Notes under the pieces: generated by a model
What the model was told of the DNA's origin: nothing
Seen by the model: the letters and a program-made list of their open reading frames with translations, nothing else
Database searches by the model: none
In this document: positions 24,902 to 32,877 of the stretch, in pieces
Layout: each line of letters begins with the position of its first letter
How positions within the stretch are numbered: the stretch's first letter is position 1
Position numbers and translations under genes: made by a program
Assembly: GCA_013205435.1 (NCBI GenBank)
Contig: JABMMX010000372.1
Location: forward strand, 1-36,270
DNA length: 36,270 bases
Direction: 5' to 3'
Source: Deltaproteobacteria bacterium
GTDB taxonomy: Bacteria; Myxococcota_A; Bradymonadia; REDH01

Positions 24902-26803
24902 ATGAGGAACTTTGCGGAACATCAGTCGCAGGCGAGACGGCAGACGCGCACCCTCATCTGGCTCTTCGTCGTGGCGGTCGCAGCCGTTGCGGTGAGCCTG
25001 TACGCCCTCGTTGGGGTGTTCACGCTGCCGGCCGATCCTGCGCATCCTGGCAGCCGTATCTGGTGGGACGGTAAGACCGCCTTCATCGCGGCCTGCGCAG
25101 CACTCGGAACCATCGGGCTAGGAGCGCTTCTGAAGCATTCTGCGCTCTCCTCGGGCGGCAAAGCGGTGGCGGAGTCGGTGGGCGGAAAGCTCGTGACCAG
25201 CGACACGCGCGACCCCGAGGAGCGGAAGCTGCTCAACGTGGTCGAGGAGATGTCCATCGCCTCAGGAGTCCCGCTCCCGTTGGTCTATGTCCTCGATCAT
25301 GAGGAGGGCATCAACGCCTTCGCGGCGGGATACTCGGTGAACGATGCCGCGGTGGCAGTGACGCGAGGCGGCCTCCGAACGCTCAACCGAGCGGAGCTGC
25401 AGGGTGTGATGGCGCATGAGTTCAGCCACATCCTCAACGGCGACATGCGCATCTCCATCCGGCTCATCGCGGCGGTAGCGGGCATAGAGGCCATCGCCGG
25501 CATCGGGCGGTGGCTGCTCGCCAGCAGCCTGCATACGGGCATGATGCTCGGCAGCCGTAAGCGCGAGAACGGCGCACCGATGCTGATGATCGGCATCGCA
25601 ATGCTGGTCATCGGTGCCGCGGGCATCGCCTTCGGTCACCTGATCCGCGCGGCCATCTCGCGGCAGCGCGAGTATCTGGCCGACGCGTCGGCGGTACAGT
25701 TCACGCGTGACCCCTCAGGCATCGCCAATGCACTGAAGAAGATCGGCGGACTTGATGCCGGCTCGCGCGTGAAGGCCTCGCAGGCGACGGAGTTAAGCCA
25801 CCTCTTCTTCGGGCAGGCGCAGGCGCACGCGGCCTTCGGAAGCCTGCTGGCGACCCACCCGCCACTGGCAGAGCGGATTCGGCGGCTCGACTCTGCATTT
25901 GACGGGACCTTCGCCGCGACCCAGGGCGCGGATGACGACGCCGGCGAGCGGGGAGCGATCGCCGGGCTGTCGGGGGAAGGGGTTGGCCGTGGTCGCATCT
26001 CTGCGGCAGCGTTGCTGCAGCGTGACAGCGGTATGGGCTCGCACCAGGTGGCGATGGCCCGCATCCGCATGGAGGATATCTCGCCGGCGCTGCGCGAGGC
26101 AGCGACCCATCCGCTTGGCGCCGCCGCGATCGTCGTCTTGGCGAGCGACCTGTCGGCCGCCCAGGGGGCAGCGGCCGCCGAGTTCGAGGTGACGCCGGCC
26201 CTGCTCGCGGAGGCGCAGCGATTGGAGCCCCATCACGCGCGCATGACGCCCGCTGCTCGACTCACGCTCGTTCAGCTCGCTTGCGGGCCACTGCGGCAGC
26301 TCGGCGCGACACAGGCAGCCATGCTGCTCCGCATCTCCAACGCAGCGATGATTGCGGACCAGCGGCTTACGCCCTTCGAGGTGGTGCTTCGAGAGGTGCT
26401 TCACGAGCACCTTGGCGCGGTTGTCGACGGGGCAGCAGCGCGGCGCATGCAGTTTGTAGCCTACCGCGCCGTCACCACCCACATCGAGGTGCTGCTCTCT
26501 GCGATGGCCCACCTCGGGGGTTCGGGTGCCGCTGCAGGTTCGGCCTTCCGCGACGCGGCGAAGGGGCTCCCTTCGGAGGTCGAGGCTGCCGTTGCGCTGC
26601 GAGGCCGGGCGGTGCTCGAAGACGAGGCGCTTACCGTGGCGATCCGACAGCTCGCGCGAGCGTCGACAGCGATCAAGCAAGGGGTACTCGAAGCGTTGGC
26701 CGCTGCGGCGGTGAGCGACGGCACGATTGGCCCGGAGGAGGCCGACATGGTCCGCGCTATAGCCATCATCTTCCAGCTCCCGCTCCCGCTGCCAGAGGCT
26801 TAG
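24902..26803 (+). CDS. M48 family membrane metallopeptidase with TerB-like C-terminal domain
   Basis: Integral-membrane zinc peptidase of the HtpX/Ste24 type, 633 aa. Seen: two N-terminal membrane helices (LIWLFVVAVAAVAVSLYALVGV and AFIAACAALGTIGLGALL); the zinc site HEFSH at 172-176 with the later Glu ligand region RQREYLADASAVQFT; a third hydrophobic stretch LMIGIAMLVIGAAGIAFG; and the TH-PLAERIRRL motif of M48 enzymes. The last 130 or so residues, ending LEALAAAAVSDGTIGPEEADMVRAIA, resemble a TerB-like helical domain. AGGAG lies upstream of ATG 24902. Pairs with lemA. Its stop overlaps the convergent murF-alr stop. Confidence 0.88.
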   Translation: MRNFAEHQSQARRQTRTLIWLFVVAVAAVAVSLYALVGVFTLPADPAHPGSRIWWDGKTAFIAACAALGTIGLGALLKHSALSSGGKAVAESVGGKLVTSDTRDPEERKLLNVVEEMSIASGVPLPLVYVLDHEEGINAFAAGYSVNDAAVAVTRGGLRTLNRAELQGVMAHEFSHILNGDMRISIRLIAAVAGIEAIAGIGRWLLASSLHTGMMLGSRKRENGAPMLMIGIAMLVIGAAGIAFGHLIRAAISRQREYLADASAVQFTRDPSGIANALKKIGGLDAGSRVKASQATELSHLFFGQAQAHAAFGSLLATHPPLAERIRRLDSAFDGTFAATQGADDDAGERGAIAGLSGEGVGRGRISAAALLQRDSGMGSHQVAMARIRMEDISPALREAATHPLGAAAIVVLASDLSAAQGAAAAEFEVTPALLAEAQRLEPHHARMTPAARLTLVQLACGPLRQLGATQAAMLLRISNAAMIADQRLTPFEVVLREVLHEHLGAVVDGAAARRMQFVAYRAVTTHIEVLLSAMAHLGGSGAAAGSAFRDAAKGLPSEVEAAVALRGRAVLEDEALTVAIRQLARASTAIKQGVLEALAAAAVSDGTIGPEEADMVRAIAIIFQLPLPLPEA

Positions 26804-29220
26804 CCTGCGGAGGCGTGGAAGATGCGGCGCACCCGCGGCGAGACGCGGGTGAGCAGTTCATAGCTGATGGTATCTGCCAGCTCTGCGAGCGCTTCGAGGT
26901 CGGGCTCTCCGGGAGCTGCCCCGAAGACGACGACCTCGTCACCTGCGCGTGGCGGCGGATCGAGGTGGGTCACATCGAGCATGGTTACATCCATGCAGAC
27001 CCTTCCGACAACCGGGCAACGCTCGCCGCGGATCGACATCCAGCCCCGGTTGGAGAGGGAGCGCGGGTAGCCGTCGTTGTAGCCCAACGCCGCCACTGCG
27101 ATGCGCTGCGGGGTTGCGCCGGTCGAGTAGGTATGGCCGTATCCCACGCCATGTTCGGCGGGGAGCTCCTTGACGGAGACGAGGCGGGTAACGAGCCGCA
27201 AAGCCCGCTGCAGACCGACGGTCGCTGCGTCGGGTGAAAAGCCGAAGAGCCCGATGCCAGCTCGGATGCCCGAGTAGCGAGATGAGGGGAAACGGATGCC
27301 GCCGGCCGTGTTTGCTGCATGCACCCAGCGTGGCGTGATGCCAGCCTCGGCGAAGGCTGTGACGATGCGCTCGAAGGCGGCGATCTGGGCGCGGGTCTCG
27401 GTGTCGCGCGCCGGTTCGTCTGCGGAGGCGAGATGGGTCATCAGTCCGACGACCTCGAGCGACCTACTCTGCAGCACGAACGCGAGCACCTGGTCGAGTT
27501 CGGTAGGCAGAAAGCCGACACGCCCCATGCCGGTATCGAACTTGATGTGGACGCGTGCGACCGTCTGCTGTTGCTCCGCCGCAGCCTCCAGTTCGCGCAT
27601 CGTTGTCATGGTTCCGAGCTCGGCGCTGAGGTTCTCGCGCAGCAGTTTCCCCATCTCGTGAGGGAGCACATTCTGCACCAGAATCGCGGCGGTGATTCCC
27701 CGGGCTCGGAGGGCGATGCCCTCATCGGGGAAGGCAACACAGAAGCAGCTGGCGCCGACCCGCTCTAGGGCCTGGGCGATGCGCACGGAGTCGACACCGT
27801 AGCCATAGGATTTCACGACCGGCATCACGGAGACACCGCCGGCAGCAACGCGCAGCCGTCTGTAGTTCTCCACGATAGCGTCGATATCGACATGCAAGAG
27901 TGTGCTGGAGACTGCGTCGAGGAGCTCGGCGGCGACGGTCTCGAGGCGCGCGGGCCGGCTCCCCTTGAGCAGAACCCTGTCGCCGGGCTGTGCCCAGTGT
28001 TCGAGCAGCTTGGCGGCCGAGGCAGCGTCGGCGGTCGTGACAACGGCGCTCGCAGCCATGCCCGCCTCGATGGCGGCCGCGACAATCTCTGCGCCACCAT
28101 CACCGACGCCAATGAGCCTGTCGACGCCGAGCCGCGCGACCAGTGCGCCAACCTCGCGGTGTGCACGGAGCGAGGCCTTTCCCAGCTGCGCCATGCCGCC
28201 AAGGACAGCGATGGAGCGACCAGCAGTGCGCTCCTGCTGCAGGAACCGGAGCGCTGCCGCAACGCTCTCGGGGTCGGCGGTGTAGGCGTCGTTGATGACC
28301 ACCAGTCCGCGGGTGGTGGAGCTCCACTCGAGGCGGCCCGGCGATGGCTGCCAGCGCGACAGTCCGAGCGTGGCCTCCTCCTGCGAGACGCCCAGCGCCA
28401 ACGCACAGGTGATCGCCAACGCTGCGTCGGTTCGGAGGACCCAGTTGGAAGCCCAGTTCGCGGTCAGAAGCTGCGTCGCTCGAGCCGGTTCCACCTCCTG
28501 CGCGTCGCAGGGGAGCGGGGCTACCGCGAGCAGCGCGAGCGACTCCGACTGCGGAATGAAGATTTTACATCCCTTGGACATCTCAGCAAAGAGCTGCACC
28601 TTCTCGGCTGCGATGCCCTCTCGGCTTGCGAGACCCTCGAGATGCGCCGAACCGACATTCGTCCAGATGCCCATGGTGGGCCGCACCATGCGCTGCAGCC
28701 GGAGCATCTCGCCCGGCTGCGAGATGCCGCACTCGATGATTGCGACATCGGCGCCGGGGTCGAGACCGAGGAGCGACTGAGCCACGCCGACCTGCGAGTT
28801 GTAGCCGAGCGGCGTGCCCGTGACGCGGAGGGCGTCGGAGAGCGCGCAGACCAACATCTCTTTGGTGGTGGTCTTCCCGTTGCTGCCCGTGATTGCGATG
28901 ACCGCGCCCGAAAACCGGCTCCGCGCGATGCTGGCGAGTGCCTGGATGGCAACCGTGGTATCTGCGACGACCACAAAGGCGTCGCCTGGGCGGCGCACGG
29001 ACGGGAGCTTGCTGCAAAGCGCGACGGCTGCGCCAGCGTCGAGCGCGGTTCGGACAAAAGCATCGCCGTCTCTCTGGGCTTGAAGCGCTACAAAGAGGTC
29101 TCCCTCGCGCACACCGCGGCGGGTGTCGATGATGGCGCGCTCACACCTGCGCTCGCCATCTCCCACCAGCTCACCGCCAGTCCAGGCAGCGATCTGCGCC
29201 GCTGTCGCGGGCCAAATCAC
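26800..29220 (-). CDS. murF-alr: Bifunctional MurF ligase / alanine racemase
   Basis: Two peptidoglycan-precursor enzymes in one 806-residue chain. The N-terminal half (about 1-430) is MurF, which adds D-Ala-D-Ala to UDP-MurNAc-tripeptide: ATP site GSNGKT at 112-117, NVGSAHLEG, and VINDAYTADPESV with the ligase C-terminal domain. The second half (about 435-806) is a PLP-dependent alanine racemase making D-Ala from L-Ala: PLP lysine K470 in VVKSYGYGV (many homologues have VKADAYGHG), HIKFDTGMGRVGF, and the catalytic Tyr at about 694 in VGYGHTYS; CMDVTML near the end is also typical. Both active sites look intact. The start is GTG 29220, overlapping the kdd stop as GTGA. Last gene of the run; no terminator seen. 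Confidence 0.93.
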   Translation of the reverse strand: MIWPATAAQIAAWTGGELVGDGERRCERAIIDTRRGVREGDLFVALQAQRDGDAFVRTALDAGAAVALCSKLPSVRRPGDAFVVVADTTVAIQALASIARSRFSGAVIAITGSNGKTTTKEMLVCALSDALRVTGTPLGYNSQVGVAQSLLGLDPGADVAIIECGISQPGEMLRLQRMVRPTMGIWTNVGSAHLEGLASREGIAAEKVQLFAEMSKGCKIFIPQSESLALLAVAPLPCDAQEVEPARATQLLTANWASNWVLRTDAALAITCALALGVSQEEATLGLSRWQPSPGRLEWSSTTRGLVVINDAYTADPESVAAALRFLQQERTAGRSIAVLGGMAQLGKASLRAHREVGALVARLGVDRLIGVGDGGAEIVAAAIEAGMAASAVVTTADAASAAKLLEHWAQPGDRVLLKGSRPARLETVAAELLDAVSSTLLHVDIDAIVENYRRLRVAAGGVSVMPVVKSYGYGVDSVRIAQALERVGASCFCVAFPDEGIALRARGITAAILVQNVLPHEMGKLLRENLSAELGTMTTMRELEAAAEQQQTVARVHIKFDTGMGRVGFLPTELDQVLAFVLQSRSLEVVGLMTHLASADEPARDTETRAQIAAFERIVTAFAEAGITPRWVHAANTAGGIRFPSSRYSGIRAGIGLFGFSPDAATVGLQRALRLVTRLVSVKELPAEHGVGYGHTYSTGATPQRIAVAALGYNDGYPRSLSNRGWMSIRGERCPVVGRVCMDVTMLDVTHLDPPPRAGDEVVVFGAAPGEPDLEALAELADTISYELLTRVSPRVRRIFHASAG

Positions 29221-30266
29221 GGGTTGGAGCTCAGCGCACGCTCGAACTTCCTGCGCACAAATGCGGAGGAGCGTACCAGGTCGAGTGCAAGCTCTGCGTG
29301 GCCAACGGCATAGCCGTTTCCGACCATGAGGTTTGCATCCTTGCCCACCCCCTCCGCGCCGAGCGCGGCCCGCGCGAAGCTGGTGGCCATGTTAAAAAAG
29401 TAGACCGTTCCGCCCTCTCGCACAGAGAGGATGGCTGCCATCTCGGTCGCATCGACATTGGCGGTGTTGATGACCACATCGGCCTCTCCACCAAGCAGCT
29501 CCGTGATGCGGCGTGCGGCGCCGAGTGCATCCTTCGCGTCGACCGCATCCCCGGCATCGATGACACCCTCGGCGAGCGCTTCGCTGAGCGCCTCGACCGA
29601 ACGATCTACCGCCACCAGCCGGCCTGTAGAACCGAGCGCAAGCCGTGCCTGTGCCATGCAGAGCGTGCCGCTCTTGCCGGCGCCAAGGATGGCGACGCGC
29701 ATGCCCTCACGAACCAGTCGTGCGGTCTGTGCGGGCGCCCCGCAGACGTCGAGAACCGACAGCGCGAGCGCCTCGGGGAGGTCGGCCGGCATGACCACAA
29801 GGGGTGCCGAGGCGGGGAGGAAGGCGCGCCCCTCCACGACGACCTGGTCGGAGCCGAGACGGACCTCGTGGATGGCGTCGAGGCGGAGCGGCGTAAGTGT
29901 GAGCGAGACGAGCGTGGCGATGCGGTCGCCCACCCGGAGCGGCACGGGGCCAACGTAGTCTTCGCCAAGGGCAACGACCCTACCGAGGAGCATGCCGCCG
30001 GAACCGGTAACAGGGTTCTGCATCTTCCCGCGCGCGGCGACGATGGAGGCGATGTGGGTCGCGACGGCGGCCGCATCGCGGCCGACAGCACCGATGATCT
30101 GGTGGAACGAGGCCGAGTCGATGTTCAGCAGCTCGACCGCGATCTCCACCTCATCGGCGCGGCATGGCCCTGCGGGGTCGAGCTGTTGCGCGCCCTGCGG
30201 CAGCGAGCCTTCGGGTGCCAGCACACGATTCTCGCCCCAACGGCCTGCTCTGTTCTGGTCTGCCAT
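29217..30266 (-). CDS. kdd: L-erythro-3,5-diaminohexanoate dehydrogenase
   Basis: Predicted to oxidise 3,5-diaminohexanoate to 5-amino-3-oxohexanoate with NAD(P), the dehydrogenase step of the lysine fermentation (3,5-diaminohexanoate) pathway. Seen: 349 aa with the Kdd-like KMQNPVTGSGGMLLG near residue 80; a medium-chain dehydrogenase fold; the nucleotide-binding GAGKSG at about 194-199 (VAILGAGKSGTLCMAQ); VVINTANVDATEM; and GNGYAVGHAELALDLVR close to the end. AGGAGAG precedes ATG 30266. It is 11 bases after the UDG gene and overlaps murF-alr. The next pathway enzyme, Kce, is encoded at the right edge, which strengthens the call. A general zinc-type dehydrogenase is the alternative. Confidence 0.85.
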   Translation of the reverse strand: MADQNRAGRWGENRVLAPEGSLPQGAQQLDPAGPCRADEVEIAVELLNIDSASFHQIIGAVGRDAAAVATHIASIVAARGKMQNPVTGSGGMLLGRVVALGEDYVGPVPLRVGDRIATLVSLTLTPLRLDAIHEVRLGSDQVVVEGRAFLPASAPLVVMPADLPEALALSVLDVCGAPAQTARLVREGMRVAILGAGKSGTLCMAQARLALGSTGRLVAVDRSVEALSEALAEGVIDAGDAVDAKDALGAARRITELLGGEADVVINTANVDATEMAAILSVREGGTVYFFNMATSFARAALGAEGVGKDANLMVGNGYAVGHAELALDLVRSSAFVRRKFERALSSNP

Positions 30267-30277
30267 GGCTCTCTCCT

Positions 30278-31186
30278 TCAGCTCAGCGCGAGCCGCTTCA
30301 TGACCTGCTGCAGGTCATGCCACGCCGCCTTCTTCAACTCCGGTTTCTGGAGCAGCAGGGTGGGGTGGAAGGTGGGCATCATGGGAACGCCGTGCAACTC
30401 CATCCACTTGCCGCGATCTTCTGCGGTGAGCGTCTCATCGGGCTTGAGCGCGGCCAGCGCAGCACCGCCGAGCACGACGATGACCTCTGGCTGTGCGATG
30501 CGGATCTGCGCGGCGAGAACGGGACGGCATCGCCTCACCTCCTCAGGATGGGGGCGCCGGGCGGGGGTGCTGCGGCACTTCACGACCGAGGTGATGTAGA
30601 CCTGCTCCGGGGTGAGTTTCATGGCCTGCAGCATCTTGCCGAGCAGTTCGCCCTCGGGGCCGGCGAGAGCGGTTCCCGTGCGGTCTTCCTCTGCGGTGGG
30701 CATGTCGCCAACGAACATGATGCGGGGCCGCTCTGCCCCCTCGCCGAAGACCAGATGTGTTCGGTCATCGCAGAGCGGGCAGCGATGGCAGTCGCCGAGC
30801 TGGGCGCGGAGTGCGGCGAGCGTCGTGGCCCGCTGCGGGACGGCGTCTGGCGGGCGGTTGGAGGAGAGTGTCTGGCTGACCGACTGGGCGAACTCCTCCA
30901 TGCGCCTTCCGATCGCCTCGTTCGAAGCGGCAGACGGCAGCTCGGAGGTTGCAGGCGTTGCAGCGTGACGGGGTGCACCGGTGGGGAGCGGAGCCTGTCG
31001 TTGCGGCGCTGAGGCTGGTTGCGGAGCCTGCCGCTCGGCCGGAGCGGGCGGTCGTGCGGCAGCAGGTCGTGGCGCTTCGCGACGGGCAAGCGTGGTGAGG
31101 CCGAGCTCTGACTGCCGACGGAGCCAGGCGGCGAGGTCGCCGGCCAGCTCCTGAAGCAGCATCTCATCGGAACGAACACCGCTCAT
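30278..31186 (-). CDS. Uracil-DNA glycosylase, family 4 (iron-sulfur)
   Basis: Removes uracil from DNA to start base-excision repair. Seen: four cluster cysteines C133-x2-C136 (CHRC) and C204-x15-C220, the spacing of family 4 UDGs; the catalytic-loop region FVGDMPTAEEDRTGTALAGPEG, usually GEAPG-x-EED; and HPTLLLQ near the C-terminus. The first 110 or so residues are a Pro/Ala/Arg/Gln-rich, probably disordered extension, making the protein (302 aa) longer than the core enzyme. ATG 31186 overlaps the coaB stop as ATGA. GDMP in place of GEAP is a variation in the active-site loop, so substrate range may differ from the textbook enzyme. Confidence 0.9.
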   Translation of the reverse strand: MSGVRSDEMLLQELAGDLAAWLRRQSELGLTTLARREAPRPAAARPPAPAERQAPQPASAPQRQAPLPTGAPRHAATPATSELPSAASNEAIGRRMEEFAQSVSQTLSSNRPPDAVPQRATTLAALRAQLGDCHRCPLCDDRTHLVFGEGAERPRIMFVGDMPTAEEDRTGTALAGPEGELLGKMLQAMKLTPEQVYITSVVKCRSTPARRPHPEEVRRCRPVLAAQIRIAQPEVIVVLGGAALAALKPDETLTAEDRGKWMELHGVPMMPTFHPTLLLQKPELKKAAWHDLQQVMKRLALS

Positions 31187-32196
31187 CGCTTCCTCGCCAA
31201 ACAGCCCTCTGCCCAGGCCACGATCGCCGCAGCGATCTCACGCTTCTCGGCAGGCCCGAAAGAGACAGCGCCTCCCGCTCCATCGTAGCACTGCACGCAG
31301 TTGCTGTCCGAGCCAAATGCGCCCCCCGCTCCTACATCGTTGGCAACGATGCCGTCGAGTGACTTGGCGCGGAGCTTCTCTCGGGCATACCGCTCCATGT
31401 CGTGCGTCTCCGCCGCAAAGCCAATCAACAGGTCGGGGCGGACGGCCGATGCAGAGAGCTCCGCGAGGATATCCGGGGTGCGCTCCATCTCGAGCGTCCA
31501 GGGGCCGACTCCCTTCTTCACCTTTCCGACGCGGCGCTCGACGGGCCGGTAATCTGAGACAGCGGCGGCCATGAAGACCACATCGTAGCGCTCCGCCAGC
31601 ACCGCCTCGCGCATCTCTTGGGCGCTGGTCAGGTCGATCCTGCGGATACCCCACGGGGTGTCGAGGACCGTGGGGCCGGAGACCAAGATAACCTCTGCAC
31701 CAGCGATCCAGGCTGCCTCTGCCAGCGCGTATCCCATCTTGCCGCTCGAGGGGTTGGAGAGGAACCGCACGGCGTCGAAGTGCTCTACCGTGGGGCCGGC
31801 CGTTACGAGCAGGCGGAGCGACTCCCAAGGGCGGTTGGAGAGCGCCCGCAGCAGACAGGGCAGCAGCCAGCGGCTCGCTGGGAACCTGCCCGCTTCGGGA
31901 GCCTGCACGAGCGGCAGTTCGGCCCGTTGCACCTGCCATTCACGCTTCGCCGCTGCACCGCCGAGGACCAGAAGTGCGTCGGCCTCCCACGATGCGGCGA
32001 CTCGCTCAACCGCAAGCCCCTCTCCGAGCAAATGCTCCAGCGCGGCGGCTCCGAACCATCTTGCCGCGCCGGGAACCTCATGAATCCCAACCCGTGCTCC
32101 GGCGCTGGCAAGGAGCCGCGCGAACGCAATGGTCTCGCTTGCTGCAGGCTCGTCAGAGACCGCAAGCAGGAGTCTGCGTTGGTTGAGGAGAGTCAC
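31183..32196 (-). CDS. coaB: Phosphopantothenate-cysteine ligase (CoaB) with degenerate CoaC-like N-terminus
   Basis: The C-terminal two thirds is a clear CoaB domain, which joins cysteine to phosphopantothenate in coenzyme A synthesis: LLVTAGPTVEHFDAVRFLSNPSSGKMGYALAEAA, VSGPTVLDTPWGI, AAAVSDYRP, KVKKG, PDILAELS, IGFAAET and IVANDVGAGGAFG. The first 128 residues sit where the CoaC decarboxylase should be (about 180 residues in E. coli) but lack the catalytic His segment, the PASANTIAK-type stretch, the N-x-x-MW motif and the C-terminal Cys loop. The decarboxylase half is therefore probably inactive. The track start at 32220 is TTG; GTG 32196 is preferred because it overlaps the Nudix stop as GTGA and has GGAG upstream, giving 337 aa. 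Confidence 0.85.
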   Translation of the reverse strand: MTLLNQRRLLLAVSDEPAASETIAFARLLASAGARVGIHEVPGAARWFGAAALEHLLGEGLAVERVAASWEADALLVLGGAAAKREWQVQRAELPLVQAPEAGRFPASRWLLPCLLRALSNRPWESLRLLVTAGPTVEHFDAVRFLSNPSSGKMGYALAEAAWIAGAEVILVSGPTVLDTPWGIRRIDLTSAQEMREAVLAERYDVVFMAAAVSDYRPVERRVGKVKKGVGPWTLEMERTPDILAELSASAVRPDLLIGFAAETHDMERYAREKLRAKSLDGIVANDVGAGGAFGSDSNCVQCYDGAGGAVSFGPAEKREIAAAIVAWAEGCLARKR

Positions 32197-32852
32197 TGCC
32201 CGCGCTCCATCGAGAGCCAACCTTGCAGGCCATCCGCACCATGCGCATCGAGCTCCATCACGCCCTCCTCGGCCCAGCGGAACAGGGAGGCGAGGAGGCC
32301 GCCTGTGAGCCCCCAGACGAAGTCACCTTCGTAGTCGAAGGCCTGCATGGTCACCTTGCGACCACCACGCTCAAACTCCTGCGGCCGGCGCGCATCGGGG
32401 TGCATGAGCCGCTCCACATCGGCCACGATGACGCGCGCAATCTCTGCCTCACTGAGCACGAGAGCCGGCGGTGCATCGAGCCAGCCAACCACCGGCACAA
32501 CACGGTAGCCACCGATGCTCCACGCCTCGTCCAAACAGCCGAGCGTCTGGACGGCCTCGGCTTCGATACCGCACTCTTCCCAAAGTTCGCGGAGCGCAGC
32601 TTCGCGCGCGCCTTCATCGTCGCGATCGAGGCGCCCGCCAGGAAAGGAGATCTGCCCCTTGTGGGTAGAGACCTGCTCGGTCCGCACGGTGAGGAGTGTC
32701 TTGACCCCGTCGTCATACCAGAAGGGCATGAGCACGGCAGCGCGCCGGAAGTAGGCCGGCACCACCTCGTCTCGGAGCTGCTTGGGCTCGTGGGTGGCGA
32801 GGGCGTCGAGCCGCGCGCGGAACCAGGCTGAGAAGGGAGGCTGCTCGTTCAT
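32193..32852 (-). CDS. Nudix hydrolase, CoA pyrophosphatase type
   Basis: Predicted to cleave coenzyme A or its derivatives to 3',5'-ADP and phosphopantetheine. Seen: 219 aa with the CoA-specific lead-in HKGQISFPGGRLDRDDEGAR followed by the Nudix box end REAALRELWEECGI, and then LGCLDEAWSIGGYRVVPVVGW. The HxGQxxFPGG arrangement distinguishes this subgroup from MutT. The stop overlaps the coaB start as GTGA, so an enzyme of CoA synthesis and one of CoA breakdown are translationally coupled. Twenty-five bases after the unknown two-domain gene; the ribosome-binding site is weak. Confidence 0.87.
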   Translation of the reverse strand: MNEQPPFSAWFRARLDALATHEPKQLRDEVVPAYFRRAAVLMPFWYDDGVKTLLTVRTEQVSTHKGQISFPGGRLDRDDEGAREAALRELWEECGIEAEAVQTLGCLDEAWSIGGYRVVPVVGWLDAPPALVLSEAEIARVIVADVERLMHPDARRPQEFERGGRKVTMQAFDYEGDFVWGLTGGLLASLFRWAEEGVMELDAHGADGLQGWLSMERGQ

Positions 32853-32877
32853 CGTGTCGCCGAGTCCCGCGGAGGGC

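Noticed and set aside
24041-25045. 334-residue minus-strand ORF across lemA
   Set aside because: It overlaps lemA and the peptidase start on the opposite strand, has no recognisable domain and is His/Arg/Gly-rich, as expected of a shadow.
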